Assembly: GCF_900108315.1 (NCBI RefSeq)
Contig: NZ_FNVB01000005.1
Location: 496,001 to 560,000, forward strand
Source of the DNA: Saccharopolyspora kobensis
GTDB lineage: Bacteria; Actinomycetota; Actinomycetes; Mycobacteriales; Pseudonocardiaceae
Reading direction: 5' to 3'
DNA: 64,000 bases
The position numbers were made by a program, and so were the translations under genes. Positions 33,525 to 43,482 of the stretch are shown in pieces. Within the stretch, counting starts at the first letter, position 1. Every line of letters starts with the position of its first letter. A model generated the notes under the pieces. It ran no database searches and was not told the DNA's origin. It saw nothing but the letters and a program-made list of their open reading frames with translations.

Positions 33525-34064
33525 TCAAGATTCCTTCCCAGTGACCGAATTCCAGAGCTCTTCGTACCACGGCAGGCCGTCGTCGGCGGACTCCGCGGGA
33601 GGCGGTGGCGGTGCCGGCTCGGTGGGCACCTGCACGATGTAGGGCGTCTCGCCGGGCCGGACGTAGCCGAGCCTGGCCCGCGCCTCGGCCTCCAGCTGGG
33701 CCGGGTCCGAGAGCTCTTCCTTGCGCTTCTCCAGATCGCTGACCTGCTGCGTCAGCTCGGCGCGCTGCTGCTCCTGCGTGCTCAGCTCGGCGCGCTGGCT
33801 CAGGTAGGTGCGCAACGGCACCGACACGCTCAGCGCCATCACGCAGAACAGCATGGCCAGCCCGGCTGCCCGGCGCGTCGAGGAGAGCTTGAACGCACCA
33901 CCGGTGCTCGACCTCGGGCGGGGCCGGGACGACGACTGCCGTCCCGGCCGCTTGCCCGAGCTCTTGCCGCTGGTGGCGTTCCGGCGGGCGCGCTCGGCTC
34001 GGCGCTGCGCCGGGGTCTCCCCCTGGCGGCGCCGCCGCGGATCCGATGCGCGCCCGACCGGCAT
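33525..34064 (-). CDS. FtsB/DivIC-like septum formation initiator
   Basis: 179 residues. A 60-residue basic, low-complexity cytoplasmic region is followed by one membrane helix (66-84), a short coiled coil (90-119) and the family block ARARLGYVRPGE (129-140). It is a bitopic divisome protein that in homologs bridges FtsL and FtsQ. The C-terminal tail is Pro-rich (PAPPPPPAES) and ends in WYEELWNSV. It starts three bases after the enolase stop and overlaps or abuts the DUF501 start, so the three genes are one operon. Confidence 0.88.
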   Translation of the reverse strand: MPVGRASDPRRRRQGETPAQRRAERARRNATSGKSSGKRPGRQSSSRPRPRSSTGGAFKLSSTRRAAGLAMLFCVMALSVSVPLRTYLSQRAELSTQEQQRAELTQQVSDLEKRKEELSDPAQLEAEARARLGYVRPGETPYIVQVPTEPAPPPPPAESADDGLPWYEELWNSVTGKES

Positions 34065-34067
34065 GGC

Positions 34068-35378
<1,311 letters not shown>

Positions 35379-35540
35379 CTATGGACGAAGCGGGCCGCCC
35401 CGGCGTTCCCGGGCACGGCGAACCGGCCGAGCGCCCGACGACCGCCTACGAGCCTAACCGGGCCGGTAGCACGGCCGCCGGAGGCTCGCACGCCTCGTGA
35501 TCCGGGCACCTGTTCCGAGACCTCCTGTTCCGCTGCCGTT

Positions 35541-35625
35541 CGCCTCGGAGAGCACTGCAGGCGAAGTGCACCGTGCATCAGGAGGGGCGCCCGCAGTCCG
35601 GTCCCGCTACCCGGCCACCTCGGCA
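35541..35625. repeat. Family B hairpin element, partial copy
   Basis: ACTGCAGGCG (35554-35563) pairs with CGCCCGCAGT (35588-35597) around ACCGTGCATCAGGAGGGG. This block (GTGCAT, AGGAGGGGC, CCCGCAGTCCGG) matches the copy at 60.5 kb. It lies between the divergent eno and TPR genes. The remainder of 35355-35706 shows no gene. Confidence 0.55.
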
Positions 35626-35706
35626 AAGCAACCGCCAGCGGGCTTTCGAAGACCATCCGTACGGAGGTCTCGGAACACCGGATCGGTACGTAACGTTGTG
35701 CCCGCC

Positions 35707-36084
35707 ATGACGACCGAAGGCACCGTCGAAGCGTTCCGCCGGGCGGAGGAACTGCTGACGCAGCGACGCCCGCTCGAAGCCCTTCGCGTCATCCAACCGG
35801 TGCTCGACGTCGATGCCGACAAGCCGAGCGTCCAGCTGCTCCTCGGTCGCGCGTACTTCTTCTCCGCCCAGCTGCTCCGGGCGGAGCGCGCCTTTCTGCG
35901 GGTCCTGGAGTTCGACCCGTCCGACCACTACGCGCGCCTGGTGCTGGGCCGGACGCTGCAGCGCCAGGGCCGGCTCAACGAGGCCCGCGCGCAGATCCGG
36001 CTGGCCGCGATGATGTGCCCGTCCCCGGCGTACCAGGAAGCCCTCGGCGAGATCAACGCGCACATCGCCACCCGCGACATGTGA
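35707..36084 (+). CDS. Small tetratricopeptide-repeat protein
   Basis: 125 residues made of about three TPR-like helix pairs: VEAFRRAEELLTQRRPLEAL, SVQLLLGRAYFFSAQLLRAE and HYARLVLGRTLQRQGRLNEA. No signal peptide or enzyme domain. TPR modules mediate protein-protein contacts; the partner is unknown. The frame is open upstream to 35497 but that region holds the family B repeat, so the ATG at 35707 is chosen. It converges with the VOC gene. Confidence 0.8.
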   Translation: MTTEGTVEAFRRAEELLTQRRPLEALRVIQPVLDVDADKPSVQLLLGRAYFFSAQLLRAERAFLRVLEFDPSDHYARLVLGRTLQRQGRLNEARAQIRLAAMMCPSPAYQEALGEINAHIATRDM

Positions 36085-36088
36085 CCGC

Positions 36089-36457
36089 TCAGCCGCGGCT
36101 CTTGTCGATGACGCAGAACCGGTTGCCCTCGGTGTCGGCGAGCACGACGAAGTCGGGGTCCTCCGGGTAGCTGTCCCACTCGACGCGCTCGGCCCCGAGC
36201 TCGACCAGCCGCGCCACCTCGGCGGCCTGCTCCTCGGCGTCGGGGGCGTAGAGGTCCAGGTGGACGCGCGGGTGCTCCTGCACGGGCGACTCGCTGAGCC
36301 CGAGCGCCAGCCCCGGCCCGATCCCGTTCGCCGGTACCAGGACGGTCCAGTCGTCCTGCACGTCGTCGCGGGGCACGTAGTCGAGAGCCCGTCCCCAGAA
36401 GGCCGCGGCCCGGCGGACGTCGGAGGCTCCCAGCACGATCGTTCCGAGGTTCAGCAC
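36089..36457 (-). CDS. VOC-domain protein
   Basis: 122 residues, one VOC module: TIVLGASDVRRAAAFWGRAL at the N-terminus, HPRVHLDLYAPDAEEQ with a His-Asp strand pair in the middle, and DTEGNRFCVID at the end. This form is common in actinobacteria and lacks a clear enzyme assignment. Start GTG at 36457 has TACGAT 6 nt upstream, again leaderless in style. Confidence 0.82.
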   Translation of the reverse strand: MLNLGTIVLGASDVRRAAAFWGRALDYVPRDDVQDDWTVLVPANGIGPGLALGLSESPVQEHPRVHLDLYAPDAEEQAAEVARLVELGAERVEWDSYPEDPDFVVLADTEGNRFCVIDKSRG

Positions 36458-36476
36458 GCACCGATCGTAGGTGCGG

Positions 36477-37304
36477 TCAGCGGCGCCGGTTGCCCGCTTC
36501 GGCGTAGGACTCGGCCAGGGCGAACACCTTCTGGGCGTACTCCACGGAGTTGTTGTAGGACATCACCCCGGCCCACCAGCCGCCGCCGGTGGTCATGTCG
36601 CGGCCGCCCGCGCAGAGGTAGCGGGCCGCGGACGCCGCGGCGTCGTCGATGTTCTGCGGGTCGCCGATCCCGTCGCCGTTGCCGTCGGTGGCCCACCGGC
36701 GCCAGGTCGACGGGATGAACTGCATCGGCCCGACCGCCCGGTCGTGCACCGGGTCGCCGTCGAGCCTGCCGCCGTCGGTGTCCCGGATCTCCCGGATCCC
36801 GGGCCCGCCGTTGAGCGGCACGCCGATGATCGGGCTGGACGGACGGCCGTCCTCGCGCAGGAGCCGCCCGGCGAAGCGGCCGTGGTTGGACTCCACGCGC
36901 CCGATGCCCGCCAGCGTGGCCCAGGAGATCCGGCAGCCGGGCTGGTGCTGGCGCATCGCCAGGTCGGCGTTGACGTAGGCGACGATCGCGCGCGCCGGGA
37001 TGTCGACCACCGTCGCGATCTCGTCGGCCCACTCGCGCACCGGGTCCGCGCCCGGTTCGAGCTGCCCCGGGTCCACGCCCGGGATGCCCTCCTGCAGCGG
37101 CTCATCCACCGGCGGCGCGGTGGAACCCGGCTGCACCGGCGCGGGTTCCGGTTCGCGCTCCAGCGGCGGTCCGGCCCAGGGCGCCGACGGGGGCGCGCCG
37201 AGAATGTTGATCAGGCCGACCCCGATGACCATCGCGGCGAGCAACCCGAGCGCGGTGGCCAACCGTCCGATGGCGGCGAACACGCCGGAAGTGGTCCTGA
37301 TCAC
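36477..37304 (-). CDS. Membrane-anchored lytic transglycosylase
   Basis: 275 residues. A signal-anchor helix (about 12-36) and a Pro-rich linker (37-85) precede the catalytic domain. The catalytic residue should be Glu138 (GIGRVESNHG). The family blocks DTDGGRLDGDPVHDRAVG, PMQFIPSTWRRWATDG and NGDGIGDPQNIDDAAASAAR are intact, including a DGNGDG acidic loop that may bind calcium. It is the middle of three paralogs near eno; together with the next gene it occupies the place of LpqU in mycobacteria. Confidence 0.88.
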   Translation of the reverse strand: MIRTTSGVFAAIGRLATALGLLAAMVIGVGLINILGAPPSAPWAGPPLEREPEPAPVQPGSTAPPVDEPLQEGIPGVDPGQLEPGADPVREWADEIATVVDIPARAIVAYVNADLAMRQHQPGCRISWATLAGIGRVESNHGRFAGRLLREDGRPSSPIIGVPLNGGPGIREIRDTDGGRLDGDPVHDRAVGPMQFIPSTWRRWATDGNGDGIGDPQNIDDAAASAARYLCAGGRDMTTGGGWWAGVMSYNNSVEYAQKVFALAESYAEAGNRRR

Positions 37305-37440
37305 CCGGTCAGGCTACTCAACGGTAGGCCCGGTGATCCAGCCTCCGAACGAGGACCGGTTCAGAACCCTGGTCGGTGACCGCAGGCGCGACGCACGGCT
37401 GGAAACCAGCAGAAGTTTCCGCATGCGCCGGAGGTGCATG

Positions 37441-37590
37441 CCCCACCCCAGCAACCGGCACCGCCGCGGGTTCTCAGAGGTCGCCTGGCGAGGACAGCCC
37501 GTTCGCCGTGTATCGGGTTCATACACAAGAACGGGATCCCGCAGCCAGGCGGCCTCTGAGGTTCCGCCACCCGCACCGCCACGCAAAACG
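37441..37590. repeat. Family B hairpin element, best-preserved copy
   Basis: Left arm about 37458-37504 (GGGTTCTCAGAGGTCGCCTG, then GCGAGGACAGCCCGTTC) and right arm about 37529-37575 (GAACGGGATCCCGCAGCCAG, then GCGGCCTCTGAGGTTCC). The loop carries its own stem, GTGTAT-N7-ATACAC. It is a long imperfect hairpin between two transglycosylase genes on the minus strand. Related copies are at 35.5, 50.2, 56.6 and 60.5 kb. Confidence 0.75.
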
Positions 37591-37604
37591 AGGCTGCAAC
37601 AGAC

Positions 37605-38399
37605 TCACCGGCCGCTGGCGACGACTGGGACCTGGTGGCTCGATCTGCCGTAGTGGTCCGCCCAGTCCAGGACCTCCTGGCCGTAGCTGCGGCTCTGGTT
37701 GTAGGTCAGCAGGGCCTTCCAGAACACGTCGACGTCGCGGAGGTCGCCGCCGCCCGCGCTGCACAGGTAGCGGCCCGCGGCCAGCGCCGCGTCGTCGATG
37801 TCCTGCGGGTCGGCCACGCCGTCGCCGTCCGCGTCGACCTGCCACTTCGCCCAGGTGGTGGGGATGAACTGCAGCGGGCCGACCGCCCGGTCCCACTCCA
37901 CGTCGCCGTCGAGCTCACCGCCGTCGGTGTCCGGGATCCGCTTCACGCCTTCGCCGCCGTCCAGCGGCAGCCCGATGATCGGCTTGCTCGGGCGCCCGGT
38001 CATGTCCAGGCGGGCTCCGCCGTGCCTGCCGTGGCTCGATTCGACCGAGCCGATCCCGGCCAGCACCGTCCAGCTGAGCCCGCACTCCGGGAGGCTCTCC
38101 TCGATGGAGCGCTGCGCGTAGCCGTAGGCCTGCAGCGCGGCGCGCGGGATGTTGAGCTCGTCGGCCAGCGACTCGGACCAGTCGGTGAGCTGGCCCTGCG
38201 GGCGTTGCGACGGGGGCAGCGGTGGGCCGCCCGGGGCGAGCAGCTGCACTTGCGGTGGTGCGATGCCGGGATCCGGCGGGGCGGTCGCCGATGGCGGCGC
38301 GAAGGGCGCCTGCTCCACCGCACGCGGGGAGGCCGGCGGGGCGCACGACGCCACCAGGGTGAGCGCAGGACATAACAGCAGCCAGAGCCGACGCGACAC
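37605..38399 (-). CDS. Lipoprotein lytic transglycosylase (LpqU-like)
   Basis: 264 residues. The GTG at 38399 gives an ideal lipoprotein signal, MSRRLWLLLCPALTLVAS with the lipid-modified Cys19. A Pro-rich linker leads to the catalytic domain with Glu120 (GIGSVESSHG) and the blocks GELDGDVEWDRAVGPLQFIP and DADGDGVADPQDIDDAALA. The family cleaves peptidoglycan strands. In M. tuberculosis the lipoprotein LpqU (Rv1022) has the same position between mazG and eno. Confidence 0.88.
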   Translation of the reverse strand: MSRRLWLLLCPALTLVASCAPPASPRAVEQAPFAPPSATAPPDPGIAPPQVQLLAPGGPPLPPSQRPQGQLTDWSESLADELNIPRAALQAYGYAQRSIEESLPECGLSWTVLAGIGSVESSHGRHGGARLDMTGRPSKPIIGLPLDGGEGVKRIPDTDGGELDGDVEWDRAVGPLQFIPTTWAKWQVDADGDGVADPQDIDDAALAAGRYLCSAGGGDLRDVDVFWKALLTYNQSRSYGQEVLDWADHYGRSSHQVPVVASGR

Positions 38400-38511
38400 C
38401 AAAGTTCCTCCCTCGCGCACCCGGACACTTCAGGGCGTCGGAGCCAGCAGACCGCCCACCTGTGGATATGTCGCCGCGTTCGTCAGCCGACGCGCCCGCG
38501 GCCAGTGTGCG

Positions 38512-39522
38512 TCACGGCTCGGCGCGCGCCGCGACAGGGTCAGACAAATCAGACATCAGCTCGCGCCACTCGTCCCCCGTGAGCTGCGCGGGCTCCCGGC
38601 CGGACTCCCGCGCCCGCCACTCGGCCGCGCGGATCCGCTCGGCGAAGGCCAGCGCCACCGCGCGCAGTTCGTCCTCCGGGTCACCACCGGCGAGCTTGGT
38701 GCGCGCGGCGATGTCGAACAGCGCCTCACCCGGTGATGCACCGGACGGCAGCGCCTCCGCCGGGATTCCGGCGCGGTTGGCGCGCTGCACCAGCTTGGCC
38801 GCCAGCGCCACCGCGGGCTGCCCCAGCGCCACGCCGTCCACAATGGACTTGCGCTGCTTCTCCTGCTGCTTCAGCTCTTCCCAGCGGGCGTGCTGGGACT
38901 CCGCGTCCAGCTCCGCCGAACCGTCGGCGAACACGTGCGGGTGCCGCGACACGAGCTTGCTGACCAGTCCCGCGGCGACCGCGTCGATGTCGAACGGATC
39001 GGCCGCGTCCTCGGCGGCGACCCGCGCGTGGAAGAGCACCTGCAGCAGCACGTCGCCGAGCTCCTCGCGCAGCGCCTCCCGATCGCGGTCGGCGATGGCG
39101 TCCAGCAGCTCGTAGGTCTCCTCGACGAGGTACTGGCGCAGCGTGTCGTGGTCCTGCTCGGCGTCCCACGGGCAGCCGCCCGGCGAGCGCAACCGGTCCA
39201 TCACCGTCACGGCGTCCAGCAGCTCCAGCCCGGCCGGAGCGGGCGCGCCGATCACCCGGGCACCGGCGGCGCGCAGCGCTTCGGCGTCGGCGCAGCCGAG
39301 ATCGCCGACGAACAGCACCACCGGCTCACCAGCGGCCCTGGCCAGCAGGTCGGCGGGCGGTTCGGGCGCGCCGAGCGCCTCGCGCGCAGCCGGGGCGAGG
39401 CCGGGTTCGGCGAAGACGGCGGCGCCGCGGAGCAGCGGCACAGCCGCGGCGGGCACGACTTCACCGAGCCGGTCGTCGACCAGGACGACCGCAGAACCTT
39501 CCGCCACCCGCGCTTCGCTCAT
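38512..39522 (-). CDS. mazG: MazG nucleoside triphosphate pyrophosphohydrolase
   Basis: 336 residues. The C-terminal MazG domain (from about 105) has the metal-binding EExxE and ExxD motifs in LVEETYELLDAI and EELGDVLLQVLFH, preceded by the LRSPGGCPWDAEQDHDTLRQ segment. The N-terminal 100 residues are the actinobacterial extension related to tetrapyrrole methylase remnants. It hydrolyses aberrant NTPs or (p)ppGpp-related nucleotides. ATG at 39522 is chosen over an upstream codon. Position matches Rv1021. Confidence 0.93.
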   Translation of the reverse strand: MSEARVAEGSAVVLVDDRLGEVVPAAAVPLLRGAAVFAEPGLAPAAREALGAPEPPADLLARAAGEPVVLFVGDLGCADAEALRAAGARVIGAPAPAGLELLDAVTVMDRLRSPGGCPWDAEQDHDTLRQYLVEETYELLDAIADRDREALREELGDVLLQVLFHARVAAEDAADPFDIDAVAAGLVSKLVSRHPHVFADGSAELDAESQHARWEELKQQEKQRKSIVDGVALGQPAVALAAKLVQRANRAGIPAEALPSGASPGEALFDIAARTKLAGGDPEDELRAVALAFAERIRAAEWRARESGREPAQLTGDEWRELMSDLSDPVAARAEP

Positions 39523-39588
39523 GCTGCAATTGTCGCAAGCCCCGAACACTCCCCGTGGCCGCATCCACCGAGTCGTTGGTCACCTCGG

Positions 39589-40518
39589 TCAGGACTGCTG
39601 GGTGTTCCCCTGCAGGCGGAAGCCGGTGGTCTCGCCCGCGCTAGGCACCGCCGCCAGGCTCACCGGGTCCCACACGCCGTACCGCGGGCTGAGCTGCACC
39701 CCGGTCCGGTCGGCCGTGATGCCGAGCAGGTACGTCCCGAACTGCTGCAGCGCTCCGTCCTCCACGCCGTTCACCTGCTGCGGTGCGGCGTCGACCCTGC
39801 GGTCCTTGATCCGGACGACCAGCCACTGGCTGCTCTGCGGCGTCTGCTCGAAGGCCAGCACGGTGCCGGGTGCGGCGCCGAAGAGCGGCGTGGTGGCCGC
39901 GAGCTGGAGGCTCTCCGCCGGACGCAGCTGCTGATCGGTTCCGGCCAGCAGTCCGGCAGCCTTGTCCTCGGCGACCAGCTCCGCGGCCTGCTGCGGGCCG
40001 AGCGCCATCCGCCGGGCCTTCTCCTCCGCCTCCCGGCGGGTGCTGGCCTGGGTGAGGTCGAAGGTGACCGCCAGCCGGTCGACGTACTTGCGGCCCAGCT
40101 CGGCGGTCAGCAGCTGGGTGCGGACCATCTCGCCGGCCTCCTGCGGGCCGTAGATCATGCCCTCGGTGGCCGCCTCCGGCCCGCCCAGCTCACCGAGCCG
40201 CGCCGCGACCTGCTGATCGGTGACGGTCAGCCGCTCTTCGCGCGCGGTCTGCTCCAGCAGCTCCTGCCGCACCAGCTGCGAGGCCAGCTGCCGCCCGAGG
40301 TCGTCCATCGCACCCTGCTCGCGCAGCTGCGGCTTGACCTCCGGCTGCCGCTCGAGCACCTCGGTGAACCAGGACTGCACGTCGGTGACCGGGATCCGGG
40401 TGTCCCCGACGATCGCGGCGGCACCGGCTTGGCTGGGCCCGGAGCCGCAACCGGCGAGCAGCAGTCCGGCCGCGGCGATCGAAGCGAGAAGGCGCCCATG
40501 GCGCGTGCGGAAGCTCAC
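39589..40518 (-). CDS. SurA-N-like lipoprotein
   Basis: 309 residues. The signal peptide MSFRTRHGRLLASIAAAGLL ends at lipobox LAGC with Cys24. The next part (AAAIVGDTRIPVTDVQSWFT, then LVRQELLEQTAREERLTVT) is a SurA N-terminal chaperone-like domain. No parvulin PPIase domain is recognisable. A chaperone role in cell-envelope protein folding is inferred. It lies 66 bp upstream of mazG on the same strand. Confidence 0.82.
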   Translation of the reverse strand: MSFRTRHGRLLASIAAAGLLLAGCGSGPSQAGAAAIVGDTRIPVTDVQSWFTEVLERQPEVKPQLREQGAMDDLGRQLASQLVRQELLEQTAREERLTVTDQQVAARLGELGGPEAATEGMIYGPQEAGEMVRTQLLTAELGRKYVDRLAVTFDLTQASTRREAEEKARRMALGPQQAAELVAEDKAAGLLAGTDQQLRPAESLQLAATTPLFGAAPGTVLAFEQTPQSSQWLVVRIKDRRVDAAPQQVNGVEDGALQQFGTYLLGITADRTGVQLSPRYGVWDPVSLAAVPSAGETTGFRLQGNTQQS

Positions 40519-40606
40519 AGCCGCACCCTCTCACGAGATCAACCTCCGGTGAAGGCGCTTTTCGGAGTCCCATCGGTTGATCTCGCGGGAGGCCTGTCGC
40601 GACCCG

Positions 40607-41149
40607 TCAGGCGGACATGTTGACGATGACCTTCTCGCCCTCGACCACGACGTCGTAGTCGACGTCCCGGGACAGGCCGATGGTCAGCTCGCCGGTGCCG
40701 TGGGAGTTGTCGTTCACCACCGCGCTCCTGGCCAGGGACTGGCCGAAGGTCTGCGGGCCCGCCGTGCGGCGCTCCGGATCCGCCACCTCGATGCGGATGT
40801 GCAGGAACTTGGTGCCGCTCATGCCTTCGACCTTCTCGCCGGAGCCGCCCCACACCGGGGACTGCCCGTTCAGCTCGTGGTTCATCAGCTTGACGCCGTC
40901 GACGCCCGACAGCCCGCTGAAGTCGAAGACCACGCGCTCCTCCCCGCCGTGCACACCCGCGCGGATGGCCGGCTCGTCCGCGGCGGCCCGGAAGCCGCTG
41001 GCCTGCTCCGGAGTCGCGGACTGCAGGGAGCGCACCTGCTGCGGCGCGTCCGCGGGCTCCGGCTGCGCACCCGCCGAGCAGCCCGTCACCGCCAGCGCGG
41101 ACAGCGCGATCGATCCGGCGGCCAGGAACAGCTTGCTGCGCAACAACAT
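40607..41149 (-). CDS. AMIN-like domain lipoprotein
   Basis: 180 residues from the ATG at 41149 (AGAGG site). The signal is MLLRSKLFLAAGSIALSALA with lipobox VTGC and Cys24. The rest is an AMIN-like beta-domain (AGVHGGEERVVFDFSGLSG, then VDYDVVVEGEKVIVNMS) of the kind attached to the outside of actinobacterial membranes. Function unknown; in larger proteins AMIN domains target the cell wall. The first half of the mature protein is a flexible linker. Confidence 0.78.
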   Translation of the reverse strand: MLLRSKLFLAAGSIALSALAVTGCSAGAQPEPADAPQQVRSLQSATPEQASGFRAAADEPAIRAGVHGGEERVVFDFSGLSGVDGVKLMNHELNGQSPVWGGSGEKVEGMSGTKFLHIRIEVADPERRTAGPQTFGQSLARSAVVNDNSHGTGELTIGLSRDVDYDVVVEGEKVIVNMSA

Positions 41150-41268
41150 CGGTAGAACCTCTCCGAACACGGGGACCTTTTCCCCTCAGACGCGCCGCAC
41201 CGCGCGCGGTTCCCGCCGCAGCGAACTGATCTCCAGCACATCTCGCGGCACTCCCGGCGAACCGGAGA

Positions 41269-41919
41269 TCAGTCGGAAGTCCTCTGTGGACACGACCCGA
41301 TCGGGCCGCGGGTGATGGAGCGGAGGGCGTCGGCGAGGCGTTCGCGGTGCTCCTGCAGGACTTCCGGGTCCACGCCTTCCGCCGTGATGTCCACCAGCTC
41401 GTCGGTCGCCGCGCGCAGCGCCGCGCTCACCGCGGCGGCCTGCATCCGGACTTCGAGCGCGTCGCCCGGGACGCCCAGGCGCTCGGCGAGGACGTCGACG
41501 AAGGTGGGTTCCGCGCGCTCCCTCAGCACCAGGTAAGCCGCGCGCAGCGCGGGCTCGTCGTGCGTCATGCGGATGACCGCGAGGACCGCTTCGACGTCGG
41601 ACCACTCGGGCGCCGGCGTGTAAGCGGCGCGCAGGTGCTCGGCCAGCTCCAGCTCGGGCGGCCAGCTGCGCAGCACGTCCTGGAAGGCGTCGAGCGTCTT
41701 GGTCAGCAGCGGCTCGACGCAGGCCTCCTTGCTGCGGAAGCAACGCCACAGCGTGCGCTCGGAAACTCCGGCGGCCCTCGCGATCTGCTCACCGGAGGTC
41801 GCCGCCACGCCCTGCTCGCGGAACAGCCGCACCGCGTGGCGGGAGATGTCCAGCCGCTGCTGCCTGCGCTGCTCCTCGCTCGCCGGCGGGCGCCCGCGGC
41901 GGGTGGCCCCCTGGACCAT
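41269..41919 (-). CDS. TetR-family regulator of the P450 cassette
   Basis: 216 residues from the ATG at 41919, which has a GGAGG site 5 nt upstream; an earlier GTG at 41952 touches the -10 TAAGGT and is less likely. The HTH is RRQQRLDISRHAVRLFREQG, then IARAAGVSERTLWRCFRSKE. It is divergent from the P450 gene, and the palindrome at 41972-41994 lies between them, so it probably controls P450, ferredoxin and itself. Confidence 0.85.
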   Translation of the reverse strand: MVQGATRRGRPPASEEQRRQQRLDISRHAVRLFREQGVAATSGEQIARAAGVSERTLWRCFRSKEACVEPLLTKTLDAFQDVLRSWPPELELAEHLRAAYTPAPEWSDVEAVLAVIRMTHDEPALRAAYLVLRERAEPTFVDVLAERLGVPGDALEVRMQAAAVSAALRAATDELVDITAEGVDPEVLQEHRERLADALRSITRGPIGSCPQRTSD

Positions 41920-41971
41920 CTGCACCTCCGGCGGACGAACGGGCGTTGACACACCTTAACCGACCCGAACA

Positions 41972-41994
41972 TTATTGGCACTGTCTGCCAATAA
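41972..41994. promoter_or_regulatory. Operator between TetR and P450
   Basis: TTATTGGCA-CTGTC-TGCCAATAA: perfect 9-bp arms. It ends 14 bp before the P450 ATG and overlaps the region where both divergent promoters must lie. Confidence 0.75.
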
Positions 41995-42008
41995 ATGCGG
42001 GAGGAACC

Positions 42009-43217
42009 ATGAGCACTGCCGTCGAACGCCTGCAGCTGCCCTTCGAACGGCCGAACGTCCTCGACATCGCCCCGCTTTACGAGGTGCTGCGCCGCACCGC
42101 GCCGGTCACCCCGGTGACGACTCCGGCAGGCGATCCCGCGTGGCTGGTCACCCGCTACGAGGAGGTCCGGGCGCTGCTCGGCGACAAGCGGCTCGGACGT
42201 TCCCACCCCGAGCCCGAGCGCGCTTCGCGGATCACCACCGCCGCGGTGCAGGACGGGCCCACCGGCAGCTACGAGACCGAGGAAGCCGACCACGCGCGGA
42301 TGCGCAGGCTGCTCACCCCGGCGTTCTCCGCCAAGCGGATGCGGATGCTCTCCGATCACGTGCAGGAACTCGTCGACGGCTACCTGGACCGGCTGATCGC
42401 CGAGCACGACGCCGCGCCGGACGGGATCGTCGACCTGCACGCGGGGCTGGCGTTCCCGCTGCCGGTGGCGGTCATCTGCCGCTTGCTGGGCGTGCCCGAG
42501 AGCGACCGGGAGCTCTTCCACTCGCTGTCCGAGCGGATGGCCAGCCCGTCCGCGGACGGCGAGGCGCACCGGGCGCGCGAGGAGTTCAGCCGCTACATGG
42601 CCGGGCTCGCCGAGACCAAGCGCGGTGCGCTGGGCGAGGACGTCATCTCCGACCTCGTGCGCGCCCAGAGCACCGACGAGACCTTCGACTACGCCGAGAT
42701 GGTCCGGCTCTGCGTCGGCCTGCTCTTCGCCGGGCACGAGACCACGGTCAACCGCATCGGCCTGGGCGTGCTGTTCCTGATGACGCGCCCGGAGCAGTGG
42801 GCGGCGCTGACCGCCGACACCGGGCGGGTCGACGCCACCGTCGAGGAGATCATGCGGCTCGGGGCGCCCGGCGACCTCGGCCTGCTGCGCTACGCCCACA
42901 CCGATCTCGACGTCGGCGGCGTCGAGATCCGCACCGGCGACGCGGTGATCCTGTCGGTCAACGCCGCCAACCGGGACGAGTCCGCCTACGCCGACGCCGA
43001 GACCTTCAACCCCGATCGCGCCGAACGCACCCACCTCGGCTTCGGGCACGGGGCACACTTCTGCATCGGAGCCAGTCTCGCCCGCACCGAGCTGCGGATC
43101 GTCTTCGCCACCCTCGCCCGGCGCCTGCCCGGCATGCGGCTGGCCGAGGACGCGAACGAGCTGCCGGTGCGCCCCACCATCACCGGGGGCGTCTCGGAGC
43201 TCCCGGTGACCTGGTGA
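42009..43217 (+). CDS. Cytochrome P450
   Basis: 402 residues, standard soluble bacterial class I length. The oxygen-binding I-helix is LFAGHETTVNRIG, the K-helix ExxR is EEIMRLG, and the heme loop is FGHGAHFCIGASLAR with the axial Cys352. It uses the ferredoxin encoded 20 bp downstream as electron donor. The ATG has a GGGAGGAA site. The substrate is unknown; the CYP family cannot be assigned by eye. Confidence 0.95.
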   Translation: MSTAVERLQLPFERPNVLDIAPLYEVLRRTAPVTPVTTPAGDPAWLVTRYEEVRALLGDKRLGRSHPEPERASRITTAAVQDGPTGSYETEEADHARMRRLLTPAFSAKRMRMLSDHVQELVDGYLDRLIAEHDAAPDGIVDLHAGLAFPLPVAVICRLLGVPESDRELFHSLSERMASPSADGEAHRAREEFSRYMAGLAETKRGALGEDVISDLVRAQSTDETFDYAEMVRLCVGLLFAGHETTVNRIGLGVLFLMTRPEQWAALTADTGRVDATVEEIMRLGAPGDLGLLRYAHTDLDVGGVEIRTGDAVILSVNAANRDESAYADAETFNPDRAERTHLGFGHGAHFCIGASLARTELRIVFATLARRLPGMRLAEDANELPVRPTITGGVSELPVTW

Positions 43218-43237
43218 CCGCGAACGAGGAGGACGAC

Positions 43238-43432
43238 ATGAAGGTGACCGTGGACCAGGACAAGTGCGTCGGGTCCGGCCAGTGCGTGCTGACCGCCGAG
43301 GCCGTGTTCGACCAGCGCGACGAGGACGGCGTCGTCGTGCTGCTCGACGCGAACCCCCCGGAACAGCTGGCCGAGGACGTCCGCCAGGCGGTCGCGATGT
43401 GCCCGGCCGCGGCCATCACCGCCGAGGACTGA
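43238..43432 (+). CDS. [3Fe-4S] ferredoxin, partner of the P450
   Basis: 64 residues. Cluster ligands are C10 and C16 (CVGSGQC) and C55 (AMCPAAAI). Position 13, which would be the extra Cys of a 4Fe-4S protein, is Ser, so a [3Fe-4S] cluster is expected. This is the usual redox partner encoded next to actinomycete P450s. ATG at 43238 with a GAGGAGG site. A ferredoxin reductase is not in the window. Confidence 0.93.
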   Translation: MKVTVDQDKCVGSGQCVLTAEAVFDQRDEDGVVVLLDANPPEQLAEDVRQAVAMCPAAAITAED

Positions 43433-43446
43433 CCGGGGAGCGGCAG

Positions 43447-43482
43447 GTGGAGGGCACCTCCGGGATCGGAGGCGCCCTTCAC
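43447..43482. terminator. Bidirectional terminator between ferredoxin and BCCT genes
   Basis: GTGGAGGGCACCTCCG pairs with CGGAGGCGCCCTTCAC (one mismatch) across a short GGAT loop, between converging genes; its edge overlaps the BCCT stop. Confidence 0.7.

Noticed and set aside
37314..37586. A 90-codon minus-strand frame (RGGAGGGTSEAAWLRDPVL) and similar frames at 50044-50310 and 50175-50381.
   Set aside because: They lie within family B repeats. Their similarity comes from the repeat DNA; the third copy shifts frame and no ribosome site is present, so a protein is unlikely.
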